The notes beneath the pieces are model-generated. The model was not told where the DNA came from, did no database searches, and was given only the letters and a program-made list of their open reading frames with translations. A stretch of 64,000 bases of DNA from Piper betle (taxonomy: Eukaryota; Streptophyta; Magnoliopsida; Piperales; Piperaceae): assembly GCA_033002965.1 (NCBI GenBank), contig JAURVB010013148.1, positions 1-64,000 on the forward strand, in the 5' to 3' direction. Shown piece after piece: positions 1 to 12,040 of this stretch (the first letter of the stretch is position 1; each line of letters opens with the position of its first letter). Position numbers and translations under genes: made by a program.

Positions 1-381
1 CACATGTAGATAGGCACGATCGCCAATGGATGGCCATGCTCCTGCAACCTACAACTCAATTGGGTGATGATGCCAATCCAATAGTTGAGCCTAATGGTGA
101 TGCTACTAAGACACCAACTAATAGCCAACAGCCATGATGATCGAATAGACCATAGCCGCATGAGGGACCAAAATCCAAATCCAAAGATTTATTTCATCAC
201 GGTCAACAATGTATTTTTATTCTCCTTACCTCAATTTATTATAATTTGTTTTGTCGTAATGTTCTAATCATGTATTTCTCACAACTTCTTGATCCTAAGT
301 ATGCCTAGACAAATTAGTGTTAGAATTGAGGATAGATTTGCTTTGGAGCTAAACCAAGGTGGAGTGGCGTTCTTCCAGAGA
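1..381. other. Unassigned repeat-like flank
   Basis: No recognisable gene. A 60-codon open frame (85-267 +) has no family features I know. With 2923-3271 this sequence was continuous before the solo LTR at 382-2922 inserted, because the two sides carry a near-perfect 5-bp duplication (AGAGA / AGGGA). It is probably older transposon DNA, but I cannot name a family. Confidence 0.4.
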
Positions 382-2922
382 TGTAAAACCCGTGACTCAA
401 GTCAGTTTATAGTTTAAACTGATCAGTTTGACTGTTATTTTCAGTCGGGTTAATTTCAAAATAAGCGTACCGAGCTAAGGCTAGTCATGTGTTATGAACT
501 ATGAGAGTCATGTGTGCCTAAATATGTGATGATAATGTCAGTAAGACAACCCATATTTTCTTTATTTATTTTGGTGTTAGATCATGCAATTATTTTTTGA
601 CCGAACAATGCATGTATGATGTGTTACTGAGGCCGGTTGATGACAGGTGTTTTACTTATAGAGCATGTCTCATTGTGATGTTATAGTATGTATTATGATT
701 TATGGGGTTTTCCCCTATTTTTCTAGAGTTTTTTTTGGGAATTATTGTGAGGTTGGTTTTTGTTTTTGACTCAAGTCAGAGTCGAGTAAAAGTTCTGTTT
801 GTGAGAGGACCCTGACCTTCTCCCCAACCACTTGTCTTTTTCCCCCCAATGACTCGTCTTCTCCCCCGACCACTCGTCTTCTCTCCCTTGACCACTTGTC
901 TCACCCCCCCCCTCGACACCTTTTATTCCAAACCCCTCGATGCCACCCCTTTACCTATCTGCGGATTTTGCCGCCGGTGATTGTCGCCACCGCCATCCAG
1001 CGGCACCTCCAACATCGCCAGCCATCCCGCGACCTTCCTCTGACTAGAGCGGTGCCCAGTGCCACCCATCCCACCAGATATTCCCGTGAACTCATCCAAT
1101 TGAACCCGATCAAACTTTGGACATTCTTCGAGTGCTGAATTGAGCTCTGAGACACACAATTGGTGATTATTATTATGACACGCTATGGATTGATGAATTT
1201 CTGACATTCGGTTTATTGTGAATAACAATATGAATTGCTTGAATGAGGATAGACAAATGAATGTTAAGAGACTAATTAGGTAAACTAAATAAATATCGTA
1301 ATCTAATACAACATAGCATAAGAAAACCATGTGTGATTGATGTATAATGTGGTGTGTGTATGATATATGATGTTTGATGCATCATTCAGTTAGCAGGCAT
1401 TAGCTTTTTGTTTGATGTGTACATACAGAGAAGGAGCTCACCGCCTAGGTACGTGGACACAATTGGAGCATTTATCAGCTCCATTTAGGACTCGATTCCT
1501 GCTTTACGTTGTATTCTATTGTGTTTTGTTTTAATACCTATCGAAAGAGTTAAGTGGCATTTTATCGGATCCAACTTAACCCAGGCCATTTAATCAACTA
1601 ATTTTCTGAATTAGTAACCCTCTAGGATGAGGATCCCTTAAGTATTGAAAACAAGATCCCACCACAAGGTTCTTTGGGGGCCTATTGTTATAGATCCATT
1701 CTCAGGCCTATATATAAGTTTATCACATTTTACTGAAACAAGAGATGGGAAGACTGACTTGCATGTACCATGAGCGGGTGCACGTGCCAGTCAAAGCTGG
1801 TATTGGATTAGTGACCAGGCTGTTCCATTCCCGAGGGATCGTAAGAACTCTATGTTTGAGTTCTTCACACCCAGAGAACGTAGAGGTTTACAGGGCACTA
1901 TTTAGTATAGTACATATTTGAACTTGTGGTTCAAAGGGTATTAAAGGAGACTGCCAGTCGGCTTTCTTTCTCAAGGCCAGAAGAATTATGGAGGAAAGGA
2001 GAGGGCTAAGGATATACTAGAAGTCCCAAGGGATCAGGAAAATAAAATGAGAAAATGTCGAGAGAGGCATCACTAGACCAGTAAGTTTAGGACACTATTG
2101 GGTCTGCAGCTCGGTGGCTCCTCACTAGGTGCCCTTCAGAGAGTTCTGGTGAAGTATATGAGTGTTTTTCTTCATATGAGAGTTTTCACTCATAGCAAAT
2201 TTGATATTAGTTATATTTTGGACCAAGAACACTCATTACTTATGCGTTTTTATAATATGTGTAGGTGATAATCATGATTTAGATGTGCTAGCCTGGACGG
2301 AGGAACATTGATGTCTCTTTCACACACATGTCAGACGATATAATGTTAATGTTTTGTTGATGTTATGATTATATTGAGAATGATGTGATGCAATGTAAGG
2401 TATGATAATATGATGTGATATGATATTCGGCAGAATTTCTAATTGTAATTTTATAATACATATGTTTTAGTAAATATGTCTAGATATTAAATATGTACAA
2501 CAAGTAAGGCCAGAATTTGATGTGAGAAATGAATAAATTCACAGATGGGTCAGACCCAAGATTTAGAATAATTTATACAGTAGATTAGAATTTTATGTGA
2601 ATGTCAATGCGTGATATATTTATATATGTTAATTTGATAAGGTGGCCCTTAATTACACTTTTAGGGAGACACTGTCCTTTTTATTTTACGAATTTTATCG
2701 ATTTTATCGTAGTTATTTTGGTATGTAAACCGCTTGTCATATCATCCATGTAGTAGGATGTTAGGGTTTTTGTGCATTCATCTATGCAAAGCAATTGACA
2801 TAATCCATCTCGAGATGCTGAGAGTAGATCTGCACGAATTGGGTTCGGGTTAGCCAACCCAACTGGGACCAGTGACATTCCGGTTTGGTTCTCGAGCAAT
2901 GAACAAGATTTGAGGTGTTACA
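382..2922 (+). mobile_element. Solo LTR, family A (old copy)
   Basis: It starts TGTAAAACCC and ends GAGGTGTTACA, the two ends of family A seen at 3897-6775 and 14447-17363, and it is collinear with them along its length. Shared landmarks are the TATA-like tract near 1710, the conserved leader after 1740, and the block near 2640-2800. It is 2541 bp against about 2.9 kb for the fuller copies, with many small indels, so it is the more decayed copy. Flanking 5-mers are AGAGA (377-381) and AGGGA (2923-2927), one mismatch, which fits a target site duplication. No primer-binding site follows it, so it is read as a solo LTR left by LTR-LTR recombination. Confidence 0.75.
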
Positions 2923-3271
2923 AGGGATCCAAAATTTATGAGGTCGAGAGTGGATAGTAATATATCATGTACTTCATAGTTGTTAAAAATTTTGATTGCA
3001 TTACTACTTAATCATGTTATGCATATGAATTCAAGCTAGATATATATGGAGTACGGAGGATGAACCATGGGCAAGAGGTATGTTCTTCAAGGTTACACCA
3101 AAATTATACAAGGGGATAATGAAACATGCAAGAGAAATAGCGTTGGAGCTATTGGACACTGGTGACCATGACAATTGCAGAGGAAGCCAACGTAATTGGA
3201 TTTTGCACTCTATTACTGGGTTAGAGATCAATTCAAGGAGCTTCTCAGAAGAGCAAGAAGAATTGGTTGAC
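2923..3271. other. Unassigned flank with small open frame
   Basis: This is the right-hand continuation of the sequence at 1-381. It holds an 85-aa open frame at 3080-3337 (+) and a 66-aa frame on the other strand. Neither shows a motif I recognise, and I do not call either a gene. Family E sequence seems to begin near 3272. Confidence 0.35.
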
Positions 3272-3813
3272 TGTAATAATTGGTACTTTTCTATTATTAC
3301 TTACTTTTTATTTTTCCTCTTAATGAGTAGATATTAGTAGTAGACTCTTTATTTTTCAGCCCATAAAATTTTCTTTATATATTTAGTTAAAACTGTAATC
3401 GAAGATAGAATCATGAAAGTTATGTGGTTCATTATATCTACTTTAGCCATGTTGATTACTTTTCCCTAGCATTTTATCATGATAGGGAATAATTAGTCAA
3501 GTTAAATTTTAAAGAATAAGTAATCGGACACGGATTATGATACAGTGAACAAGCTAGATACGGTCACATTTAAACCAAGTTTTTGTCATGTTTTGCAATT
3601 ATTCAAGAGGCTAAACACTTATTTTGTAGCCTTCAAGTGAAATTAAGTGAAACCAATCATGTTTATATAGCCAAAGATCTTAATTGGACTTATAGTAGAT
3701 TATGGACAAGTTCATCCAGGTCTAACCCTTTAGGATTCGTGTAGGGAGTCTAAGCGTATTTTACTATTTTAGGATTAATTGGAGGAAGTTTTATGATAAG
3801 TAGAAAGTGTAGG

Positions 3814-3826
3814 AGGTATATAAGGC
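3814..3826 (+). promoter_or_regulatory. TATA box of family E LTR
   Basis: GTATATAAGG followed by a CT-rich leader that is cut by the family A LTR at 3897 and resumes at 6776 (CCCTCTCTTCC). Equivalent positions in other E copies are near 36468 and, on the minus strand, near 35575. This is a likely LTR promoter, inferred from position and motif. Confidence 0.45.
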
Positions 3827-4349
3827 TAAGGGGTCTACCTTCTCTCCCCTTTTGCAAGCCTTGGCTGCCCTCTCCCTCTCTACTTGGATGCCCCTATGTA
3901 AAACCCGCGATTCGAGTCAGGGTTTTATATTCAGAACCGGTCGGTTCGACCATTATTTTCGAGTCGAGTCAGTTTCAGAACACGTGTACTGAGCCGACGC
4001 CGGTCTCGTGTATGAGCCATGAGGGTCATGTGTACCCAAGTATATGATGATAACGTCATAAACACAGTAGAAAAGAATGAGTTATCAAAATATATGAGAG
4101 TATGCAGTTTATTTTTTATTATGATATATAATGGATCGTAGAATTAGTTTTAGGCCATTTACTACGTTAGGACGCGTCACGAGCATTTTGGGTGGGTTGA
4201 TAGTTCTAGAGCATATCCTTATGATGTTTTGGTGTTGTTTGATTTTATGGGATTTTTTCTATTTTTTGGAATTTTCTACGACTTAAATATTATTTTTGAC
4301 TCGAGTCGGAGACGAGTCAAGTAATATTTACGAGTTTGGCATCGAGTCT

Positions 4350-4960
4350 TTTTCTCCCCCATGCCTTCTTCCCCGACCCTTACCTCGAGGCGCCGCCACT
4401 GTGAGCGTCGCGGCTGCTGCCGTGGATGCCCGCCCGGCCTCCGATCGTCGCCACCTAGCCCCGCGACGATGTCGCCATGCTGCCCCGACCAAGTCCGACC
4501 CCAATCGGGCCGCCGCAACGCGAGGAAGCCACTCTGCAAAGCTGGCTCCGCGTTGCGCTTCCGTCGCCTATTCCGCCGCCGCAGTCGGTCGGTCGCCTCA
4601 GCACCCTCAGCCCTCCAGCGACCTTCCCCGACCGGAATAGAGGCCATCGCCGCTGTGGCCGGTTGGATCTAGCCACCATCACTGCTGGCTCGGTTTTATG
4701 CATTTTCCGATGAGCCGCCACCTCCGTTGTCCGCCACCTCCGTAGACGCCGCCGGCGACTGTTTCCGGAAAATCGCCGGAAGCTGCCGGAAAACCGTCGG
4801 AAGCCGCCGGGAAACCGCCGAAAACCATCGGAAAAGCGGAATTTCTGGAATTCACCGGATCTTCCGTGGGGCTCACCCAGTCGAGCCCGATCGAGCTTCG
4901 GACGCCGATGAGTGCCAAATTTGAGCTCCGAGACACGCTACAGAACCCTACCAGTTGCCG
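4350..4960. other. GC-rich island inside family A LTR
   Basis: A CpG-rich block in otherwise AT-rich DNA. It is open in several frames on both strands, which makes overlapping reading frames of 65-123 codons. The matching block at about 14900-15500 has different open frames, so none looks like a conserved protein. Near 4760-4845 it holds short, imperfect CCGCCGGAAAAC-type repeats. It lies in the 5' part of the LTR, upstream of the TATA box. Confidence 0.6.
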
Positions 4961-5613
4961 ATTGCCGACTACATGACGTATAATTACCTCCGATTGAGTT
5001 ATTTAAAATTGATTATGATTGTTAGCATAGCATGCTAGAATTAACTAGTTGTCATGATGAATGTCATACTATGAATGAAGTAAAGATGTGCATGATGAGA
5101 TTAAGTAAGTGATCTAATGAGATGAAGTAATAAGCATGCTAATTGAGCACGATGTAACTTAGGAAACACGATAAAATTGGAATGAATAGGATGATAGAAT
5201 TATTTTCACTTTTATGATTATTGATTATTGATCGATTATTTGAGGGATGATTATTATGTCGTGTGATATTCATTGATTTTGATGCATCATGTAGTTAGTG
5301 GGCGTTAGTATTTAGTTTTGATGTGTAGGTACGGAGTAGGAGCTCGCCGCCTAGGCGCGATGACACGCTTGGAGCTTCTACCAGGTCCGTTTAGGACTCG
5401 ACTCTGTTTTACGTCTTTCTATTGTATGTTTATCTTATTATTTGCAGGACGGGTTAAGTGGCGTTTTATTGGATCCCACTTAACTCGGGCCATCTAGCCG
5501 AACAGATTTCCGGATTAATAACCCCTCGAGGATGAGATCCCTCGAGGATGATTTCGAAAACAAGATCCACCACAAGTTGCCTTCGGGCCTATTATATAAA
5601 TCCCTACCCAGCC

Positions 5614-5623
5614 CTATATATAT
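5614..5623 (+). promoter_or_regulatory. TATA box of family A LTR
   Basis: CTATATATAT follows GCCC, and the same context is found at 16229-16239 and, on the minus strand, near 44355. About 30 bases downstream begins the leader that is best conserved between A copies, which is where the R region would start. The role is inferred from motif and position. Confidence 0.5.
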
Positions 5624-5641
5624 GTAGTTTTCGCGTTTTCA

Positions 5642-5866
5642 GTGAGACGAGAGATGGAGAAACCGACTGCACGTACCATGAGCGGATGCCGTGATAGTCA
5701 AAGCGGGCTCTGGATTAGTGCCAGCGGACTGTTCCATTCCCGAGGGATCCTGACAACTCCGCGTTTGAGTTCCTCACACCCGGAGAACGTGGAGGTTTAT
5801 GGGTACTGTTTAGTACAGCGCATGTCCGGACTTGTGGTTCAAAGGGTATTAAAGGCGACTGCCTGA
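5642..5866 (+). other. Conserved 74-codon open frame in family A LTR leader
   Basis: The frame starts just after the TATA box. It is open for 74 codons both here and at 16257-16481, where the first eight and many later residues are the same. The roughly 19 base changes between the two include about 8 silent ones, so there is no strong sign of protein-level selection. In the older A copy (about 1744 onward) the DNA is conserved but small indels change the frame. It resembles no protein I know. The conserved thing is more likely the transcribed leader than a peptide. Confidence 0.35.
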
Positions 5867-7558
5867 GAGTACTCGGCCTTCGTGCTCAAGGCCAGGAGAA
5901 ATATGGAGGTAAGGAGAGGGCTTAGGATAAAGTTTTACGTGAAGTACTGAAAAAGAAGTGCCGAGAGCGGCACAGTACCAGCAGCAGATCAGTAAGTTCG
6001 GGATGCTACCGGGTCTGCAGCCCAGTGGCTCCTCAGTAGTGCCCTTCAGAGTGTTCACGTGGAGTATATGATGTTTTCTTTCATATGAGAGTTTGCTCTC
6101 ATAGCCAGCTTGTTATAGTTATTTTATTTTCCGGACCAGTAACACTTGTTACTGACGTGTTTTTATACTATATGTAGGTAATAATCACGAGTTGGAGGAG
6201 CCAGCTTGGACGGAGGAGCACTGTTGTCGCTTGCACACATGTCAGTCGATTGGGTGATTATATTGTGTTTATGATGTTATTATATAGTGAATGGTGTGAT
6301 TAAATGTTTGAGACATGATGATGTGACATGATTAAATGTTAAGACATGATAGATTGTGAAACATGAATAGAGTGCACAGTGGAAGTGTTGTGGGTTGAGA
6401 CCCCAGTTCTAGAATGAGTTTACAGTATATTAGATTGTGTTAATAAAATTGTTGATATATATGCATATATACTTGTATATATTATTTTGACAGGGTGGAC
6501 CCTAATTGCACTTTTAGGGGAGACTTCTGTCCGTTGTATTTTAGAATTTTTACTAATTTTGATCGTAATTGTATTGTTGTATGAATTACCTTGCACATCA
6601 TCCATGTAGTATCATGTTAGGATTTTGAGCATTTATCCATGCATGACGAGTCGTATCTTCATCTTAAGACGCCGAGATTAGATCCGCACGAGTTGGGTTC
6701 GGGTTAGCCGACCTAATCGGGGCCTGTAACATGCCGGTTCGGTTCACGAGCGTGGACCGGATTTGGGGTGTTACACCCTCTCTTCCTTCCCTCTCTCTCT
6801 TCGTGCCTCTTTGTTGTTGGGAAGTGTGTGGAGTTGATTGTGGTACAAAAATCTAGACAAACACCAAAGAGGTTAGTAATTATAACTAAAACAAGTAATT
6901 GAATAGGTTCTTGCATTATGTTCATCTTACATGTCATTCCATGTTTACATAATTTCTTGTATGTTTTATTCTTCTATATGATAGTACAATCATTAAATTT
7001 TGTTTATAATATGCTAAATTATGTTCAAAACATGCTTTCAACAAGTTTTGCATGCAATTTCAATGATCTAAGTATGATCTAGAATGATGATTCAAGTTAT
7101 ATCAAGTTTGGGAAAAGTTTACTCTCAACAAGCATTATTTTATAAAAAATAAAGATCATGAAAAAGTACGTTAATTCAAGTTAGAATTAAAATCTGTTTT
7201 AATCCATGATTTGATGTTTTGAGAATGCTAAAATTGTGTTTTGTTTGATAAAATTCGTATAAAAAATGGAATAGATAACAAAATTCCAAGGGTGAACCCT
7301 AGATGCTGCTCTACGGTGCTGAAGCACCGCAGTGCTGCATATATTAAGTTGATGAAGATGAGCATCACTGGTGCAGTGCCCAATGATGAGGCTGTTGGCA
7401 CCATGGCACTCATCCATTGTAAGTTCATGTATTGGCAACACTATGATGCTCATATTCTCTATGTTGAACATTGCGGCACTCAATTAAGAGGGAAACATGT
7501 TCGAAGCTCAATGCCATGACGGTCACCCTTTTGGAGATCAATACTGCAACACTCACTT

Positions 7559-7709
7559 TGTGAGATCCCTCAACTTAGTCCCACATCTAATACCTACTAG
7601 GAGAAGATCCTGTTTATAAGTGGGAATGGACTATAGATCTTTAACTTCCGGGGTACCCATTTTAAAATGACTTAGCCCATTACGTTGCACTTTGGGCTGG
7701 GTCGTTACA
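7559..7709 (+). repeat. TRIM 5' LTR
   Basis: A 151-bp LTR almost the same as 7939-8092. The main difference is the length of an A run near 8045 (AAAAAAA against AAAA), which suggests a fairly recent insertion. Confidence 0.92.
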
Positions 7710-7711
7710 AA

Positions 7712-7724
7712 TGGTATCAGAGCC
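7712..7724 (+). other. Primer-binding site (initiator-Met tRNA)
   Basis: TGGTATCAGAGCC, complementary to the 3' end of plant initiator methionine tRNA, lies two bases after the LTR. It is the most intact of the primer sites in this window, with the one at 17368. Confidence 0.9.
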
Positions 7725-7761
7725 GACTTGGTTCCGTGTTAGATGGTGGGATGGACTAGGG

Positions 7762-7905
7762 ACGTTGGCTAGGCTGCCGGTCACGGGCCAAAAAAGGTCG
7801 TGGGCTGGGGTTAGCAACGGGCCAAGACTAGAAACGTTGGCTAGGCTGCCGGTCACGGGCCAGAAAGGACGTGGGTTGGGGCTAGCAACGGGCCAAGAAT
7901 AGGCA
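7762..7905 (+). repeat. 72-bp tandem duplication in TRIM internal region
   Basis: The stretch starting ACGTTGGCTAGGCTGCCGG at 7762 recurs at 7834 with few changes and a 72-bp period. The unit is GC-rich, unlike the surroundings. It gives a repeated 24-residue pattern in one open frame (7711-7902), which I take as a by-product of the duplication. Confidence 0.8.
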
Positions 7906-7938
7906 TTTCGGGGACGAAATTTCCTAAGGTGGGTGGAT

Positions 7939-8092
7939 TGTGAGATCCCTCAACTTAGTCCCACATCTAATACCTACTCGGAGAAGATCCTGTTTATAAG
8001 TGAGAATGGACTATAGATCTTTAACTTCCGGGGTACCCATTCTAAAAAAATGACTTAGCCCATTACGTTGCACTTTGGGCTGGGTCGTTACA
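7939..8092 (+). repeat. TRIM 3' LTR
   Basis: A 154-bp copy of 7559-7709, preceded by a purine-rich GGTGGGTGGA tract and followed by the CACTT target duplication. Confidence 0.92.
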
Positions 8093-8145
8093 CACTTTTT
8101 GGAAATTGCATATGGGTTCTCAATGCTCACTCAATCTGCTTAGGT

Positions 8146-11100
8146 CTAAACACCCCAATTCATCCCGAAGAATGGACCGAATCTTGACGTTATAATTCAG
8201 AAAACTATTTGTCGAATTACTAGTATACAAACTTTATGTTAGCGGATCTCAACCCTTAAAAAGGCTTAAAACATGTTTTCATACAATGCATGTTGATCAG
8301 TACTACCGTTGGAAGGTTCTTACACATTAAGGCTCCTCATATGAGCACTCTGAGTCACATAAGAGGTAGCACCTCCTCGACAACTGAGAGGGCGAATTTA
8401 CAAATATAGTGCCACTCTGAGGTACACAAAGGCAACAACCCCAATGCAGCTAAGAGGTTGAGCTTTATAGGATGCGGATGTATGATCTAGCTCTTATACT
8501 TAGTTCCAACCTTTAGGTTAGGTAAATTATTCTTAAATGTTGCTGATCTTAAGTAATGGGTATTGGCTACCAGTTCCACATACCCTGCAGGTTAAACATT
8601 AAGCTAACACTATCTTCACGTGGACCTTTTAAGTAGTATGAGTTGTAAGCTACTCTGATATACGTTTCTCTATCACACGCACACACAGCTGCATCTAAAT
8701 ACATTTTGCATACCTTAATTGTTCCCTATCATGTTCTTACATTTTGAGGCTTACATAACCTACAAATTTGATTAGAATTTCCCAAAGTTAATACTTTGTA
8801 TGACAATGAAAATAATAAAATAATAAATCACAGACCACACTCAACATATCAAGCACACACCAACATAGGCCTTCAGGCATCTGTCCATAATGCATACATC
8901 ACATAACCCATAGTTCTCCGAAGTACATAAGCTCCATAATCCTGAAATAAATAAGTCATACGATCCCCAAATATGTAGGTCTCATACATTGCTCAACAAA
9001 AGACAAATACATGGTACTAACCCCTGCCTTGAGCCTCTCAATCCGTTCTCCTTTGCCACTCTCTGACATGAATACACGCCAACATATATATAGGAAAATT
9101 GTCAATAATCAAACAGTTCAAAAATAATAACTGATAAATAATATTAGCAGATGAGTATCTTAATACTCATGAGAAATCATGAAACTTCCAAAATATTTCA
9201 CAAGGCACTAAGATTAGGTGGACACGTCCAAATATCATGAAGCATGACGAATTAAATCCAACGACTTCACACTTACATACATACATACTTACACTTATGC
9301 CCCTACATTCTCCATAAATTGCCTGCCAAGGTACTCATGTAGTTTGAAACAATAAGTGTACCACAATTTTTAGAAATGCGCTATATTTGTAGTACCCTAC
9401 TTACATTATACTACTTCATGGTGTAAAGGAGTACTAGTGTAATTTATACATACCTGTACTTCTCACTCTTATATTCATGTAAACCCTAAAACATGCATAC
9501 TTATAATGCAAGCTTATGTAGGGGCTTATATCATAGGCTTTCTAGATCTTCTAATTCAAAAACCATTAAGGAATCTCATACTTGAAGTTTTATTAAACTA
9601 TGGAAAAACTCAGCCAAATAGTTTGACATTATAGGGATCCAATAAAATGCAATCATTGCCGTCCTATGTCTAAAACTCAGTGAAAAACCACGCTCGTGGA
9701 TCCTAGCAGAGATGAAGTAGAGGAGTCCTATGGACATAGATGAGTCTAGCTCCTCATCCTAACTTGGCGAGCTCACTCCATGTATCCTACCCAAGAGATG
9801 AAACTCGAATCATGATTGGATCTCATAGGCACGTAAAATGAGGCAACGCTTCTACGCATGCGCAACTCATAAACACAATTAACTTAATTATTTTGCTTAG
9901 TGAAGTATTAAACATCATTAGGTAACCTTAAATAGGGTTTGGTGTTGCAAGTACCACTTAGTGAAAAGTCTACTTAGGGTTTTGTCGAATGGACTTAACG
10001 AGATGATTTTTGGATGGGCCAAATGGTGTCCAACTATGCTAAAATTGGGAAGAGTGGGACATAAGTGGCCTTAGAAATTTCTACCATACCAAAGACCTCG
10101 AAATTTTACATAGACCCTAGTGGGACACATCCTAAAGTAAGCTTAAAAATTTCACCCCCTTAAACTAGGCTCAACAAATTTTGCAACCGGAACTATGGAA
10201 TTAGGGTTACACCCCCACTCCAGTAGTGCACTCACAAAATCTGAGATATCTAGCAACCTAACTAAAATTTTCACAATCCCAAATTTTACTTGTTAGCAGC
10301 AGACCATTAGTGAGTTCTCATAAAATTTTTACATATTTTATAAAAATATTTTAGGGTCAACTAGGAACACCAACTTAGAATATTGTCAAGCATACTAAAA
10401 ACACAACATACGCTTACAACATAGGGGTTTTGTTTAGGCCTTTACTAAAGTTGTTTTAGCTTGGTATTTTAGTGAGAGCTAGCCAACACATAACACAATA
10501 ATCATATAATAGATGGTAATCAAACGATACTTACAGAGGGGGACCAAATTGGGGAAAGTAGAAGATAGGCTACTACAAGCACTAAACCTGCCACCTTTCG
10601 CAGATTTTGACTCCCATTTGTGCTCATAGAGGCCAGAAAAAAGAAATATTCTTCTATAACATTGTATACCTACTTCTTATTGACAAGTTGCAAGTGGTAT
10701 CATGCAAGAATATAATGGAGAACAAGAGTTATAGCAGATCAACCAAGACGGAGAAAAAGTTAGACCATGCATGATAAAAACATCCATGCATTTTTAATGA
10801 AAATCATGAAACCACTCCTAAATGCTCATAACATACACTAATACAAGAAAAAAATATCAAAAAAATCAATCCAAGGAAACATCTATCCATCAACAAGCCA
10901 AAACCTGAGTAGAGCAATCAAGGTGGGAGAGTCACACCTCCACCACACTAAGGGATTGGGGGCATCCCACCCCAAGACGTACAACCCTAGGCCCTTAGGA
11001 AAGCATGGGGACGCTTAGGAGTGCAATGAGAAATCAAGGAACGAGAGGAGGCTGGGAGGCAAGGTAGTGTCAGAGCAACCAAAGAAATGGGAGAAAATGG

Positions 11101-11401
11101 GAGAAAGGTGTAGAAAAGGAAAACCTGCCAGTGCAAGGGCAATGGCCTTTGCCAAACTGGACAACAGAAGGCAGGGGTTGCTCACATAGGAGGTAAGGCT
11201 GAACCAAACCAGGAATGGGCCTAGTGCAAGGGTACTAGAAATAGAACTCTAATCTTGATTTTTGGCCAGCGCAAAGGTGGGTGCTTGGAGGGGCACCTTT
11301 GCATTGGAACAAGATACCACGCACTTAGGGTTCATTCCTTAAGGTGGCGGGGGTGACCTAAAAGATCATGGCACAGGTAATAGAATTTTGGGATTGTTAT
11401 A
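8146..11401 (-). mobile_element. Minus-strand LTR, family A relative
   Basis: On the minus strand it ends in GGGGTGTTTAG, a decayed GGGGTGTTACA. Its body aligns with the LARD2 5' LTR at 54194-56743: both carry, in order, the GGTACT...GGAGTACTAGT block (about 9330-9440 and 54710-54810) and the CTCATACTTG/CTTGTAGTTTTATTAAAC block (about 9570 and 54950). The insertion point in family E is clear on the left (TAGGT at 8141-8145). The right end is uncertain: CAGGT at 11374-11378 gives a 4-of-5 duplication, while TATAACAATCCC on the minus strand at 11401 looks like an LTR start. No internal region is attached, so it is probably a solo LTR. Confidence 0.55.
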
Positions 11402-11798
11402 ACATACCAATTTTGTTGTGTGTGTTAAACATTGAATGATGTTATATGATTGTTAATAGTATTGTTAGCATATTCCATGACATCATCATCTCATGGCATA
11501 GCATGCAGATAAGTATGCTTGTCTGGGTTGTGATACAAGATAATATTATTGTTCAGACTAGGACGATTGTAGCTGAGCATCTAGCAGCTCGAAGTTGCAT
11601 GCTGATCAGGTCAGTGTTTGTTCTTTATTTTGGGTGCTTGATGATGTTTAGATGGGTTAATTGTGCTTGTATCGTATTTCCTAACATGTTATTGTGTTAT
11701 ACCTACAAGTATACATGTTATCAAGTAATCAAGTTAATAAGATATAAGTATCAAGTTCAACTTATAGTTTTCAAGTATTAAGTCAAAGGGCAAGGCCT

Positions 11799-12040
11799 AG
11801 ACCTAATAACATGTTTTAGCGGAGTTTTATTTGAACTCGCGATGGCATAGTAGACACACTAAACCCATAGAATTTGGTGCATCTCCCTTAAGCAATGACC
11901 ATAGTAGACACACTAAAGCAATGACCATAGTAGACACACTAGACCTAATAACATGTTTTAGCGGAGTTTTATTTGAACTCGCGATGGCATAGTAGACACA
12001 CTAAACCCATAGAATTTGGTGCATCTCCCTTAAGCAATGA
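11799..12040 (+). repeat. 142-bp-offset direct duplication
   Basis: About 100 bp beginning AGACCTAATAACATGTTTTA at 11799 is repeated almost exactly from 11941. Between the two lie extra short copies of a CATAGTAGACACACTA word. Near identity in otherwise decayed family E DNA suggests a recent local duplication. Confidence 0.85.

Larger units (their letters stand above)
3897..6775 (+). mobile_element. Solo LTR, family A (2.88 kb)
   Basis: It starts TGTAAAACCC and ends GGGGTGTTACA. It is clearly homologous to the 5' LTR of the LARD at 14447-17363 along its whole length. It sits inside a CT-rich leader of a family E LTR. The flanking 5-mers CCCTA (3892-3896) and CCCTC (6776-6780) match at 4 of 5 bases, and E sequence continues on both sides. 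No primer-binding site or internal sequence follows, so this is a solo LTR. It includes a GC-rich block (about 4350-4960), a TATA box (about 5614) and a conserved leader with a 74-codon open frame (5642-5866). Confidence 0.85.
7559..8092 (+). mobile_element. Complete TRIM element (534 bp)
   Basis: Two LTRs of 151 and 154 bp (7559-7709, 7939-8092) start TGTGAGATCCC and end GGGTCGTTACA. They flank a 229-bp internal part. A primer-binding site for initiator-Met tRNA (TGGTATCAGAGCC, 7712-7724) follows the first LTR, and a GGGGACGAAATTTCC...GGTGGGTGGA polypurine region precedes the second. The target duplication is a perfect CACTT (7554-7558 and 8093-8097), and family E sequence resumes after it. 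All the parts of a terminal-repeat retrotransposon in miniature are present. It codes for no recognisable protein, so it must have been moved by another element's gag-pol. The polypurine region resembles that of Tekay-type elements. Confidence 0.93.

Noticed and set aside
3080..3337. 85-aa open frame as a possible host gene exon
   Set aside because: No motif recognised, no neighbouring exon, and the following part is family E LTR sequence. A protein search would decide.
4276..4936. Overlapping open frames of 65-123 codons on both strands
   Set aside because: They come from GC-rich sequence with few stop codons. The equivalent blocks at about 14900-15500 and 50350-50850 do not keep the frames, and no protein motif is visible.
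7711..7724. Possible tRNA gene from the initiator-Met match
   Set aside because: Only the 13-base primer-binding complement is present, right after an LTR; no cloverleaf follows. The same applies at 17368 and 54179.
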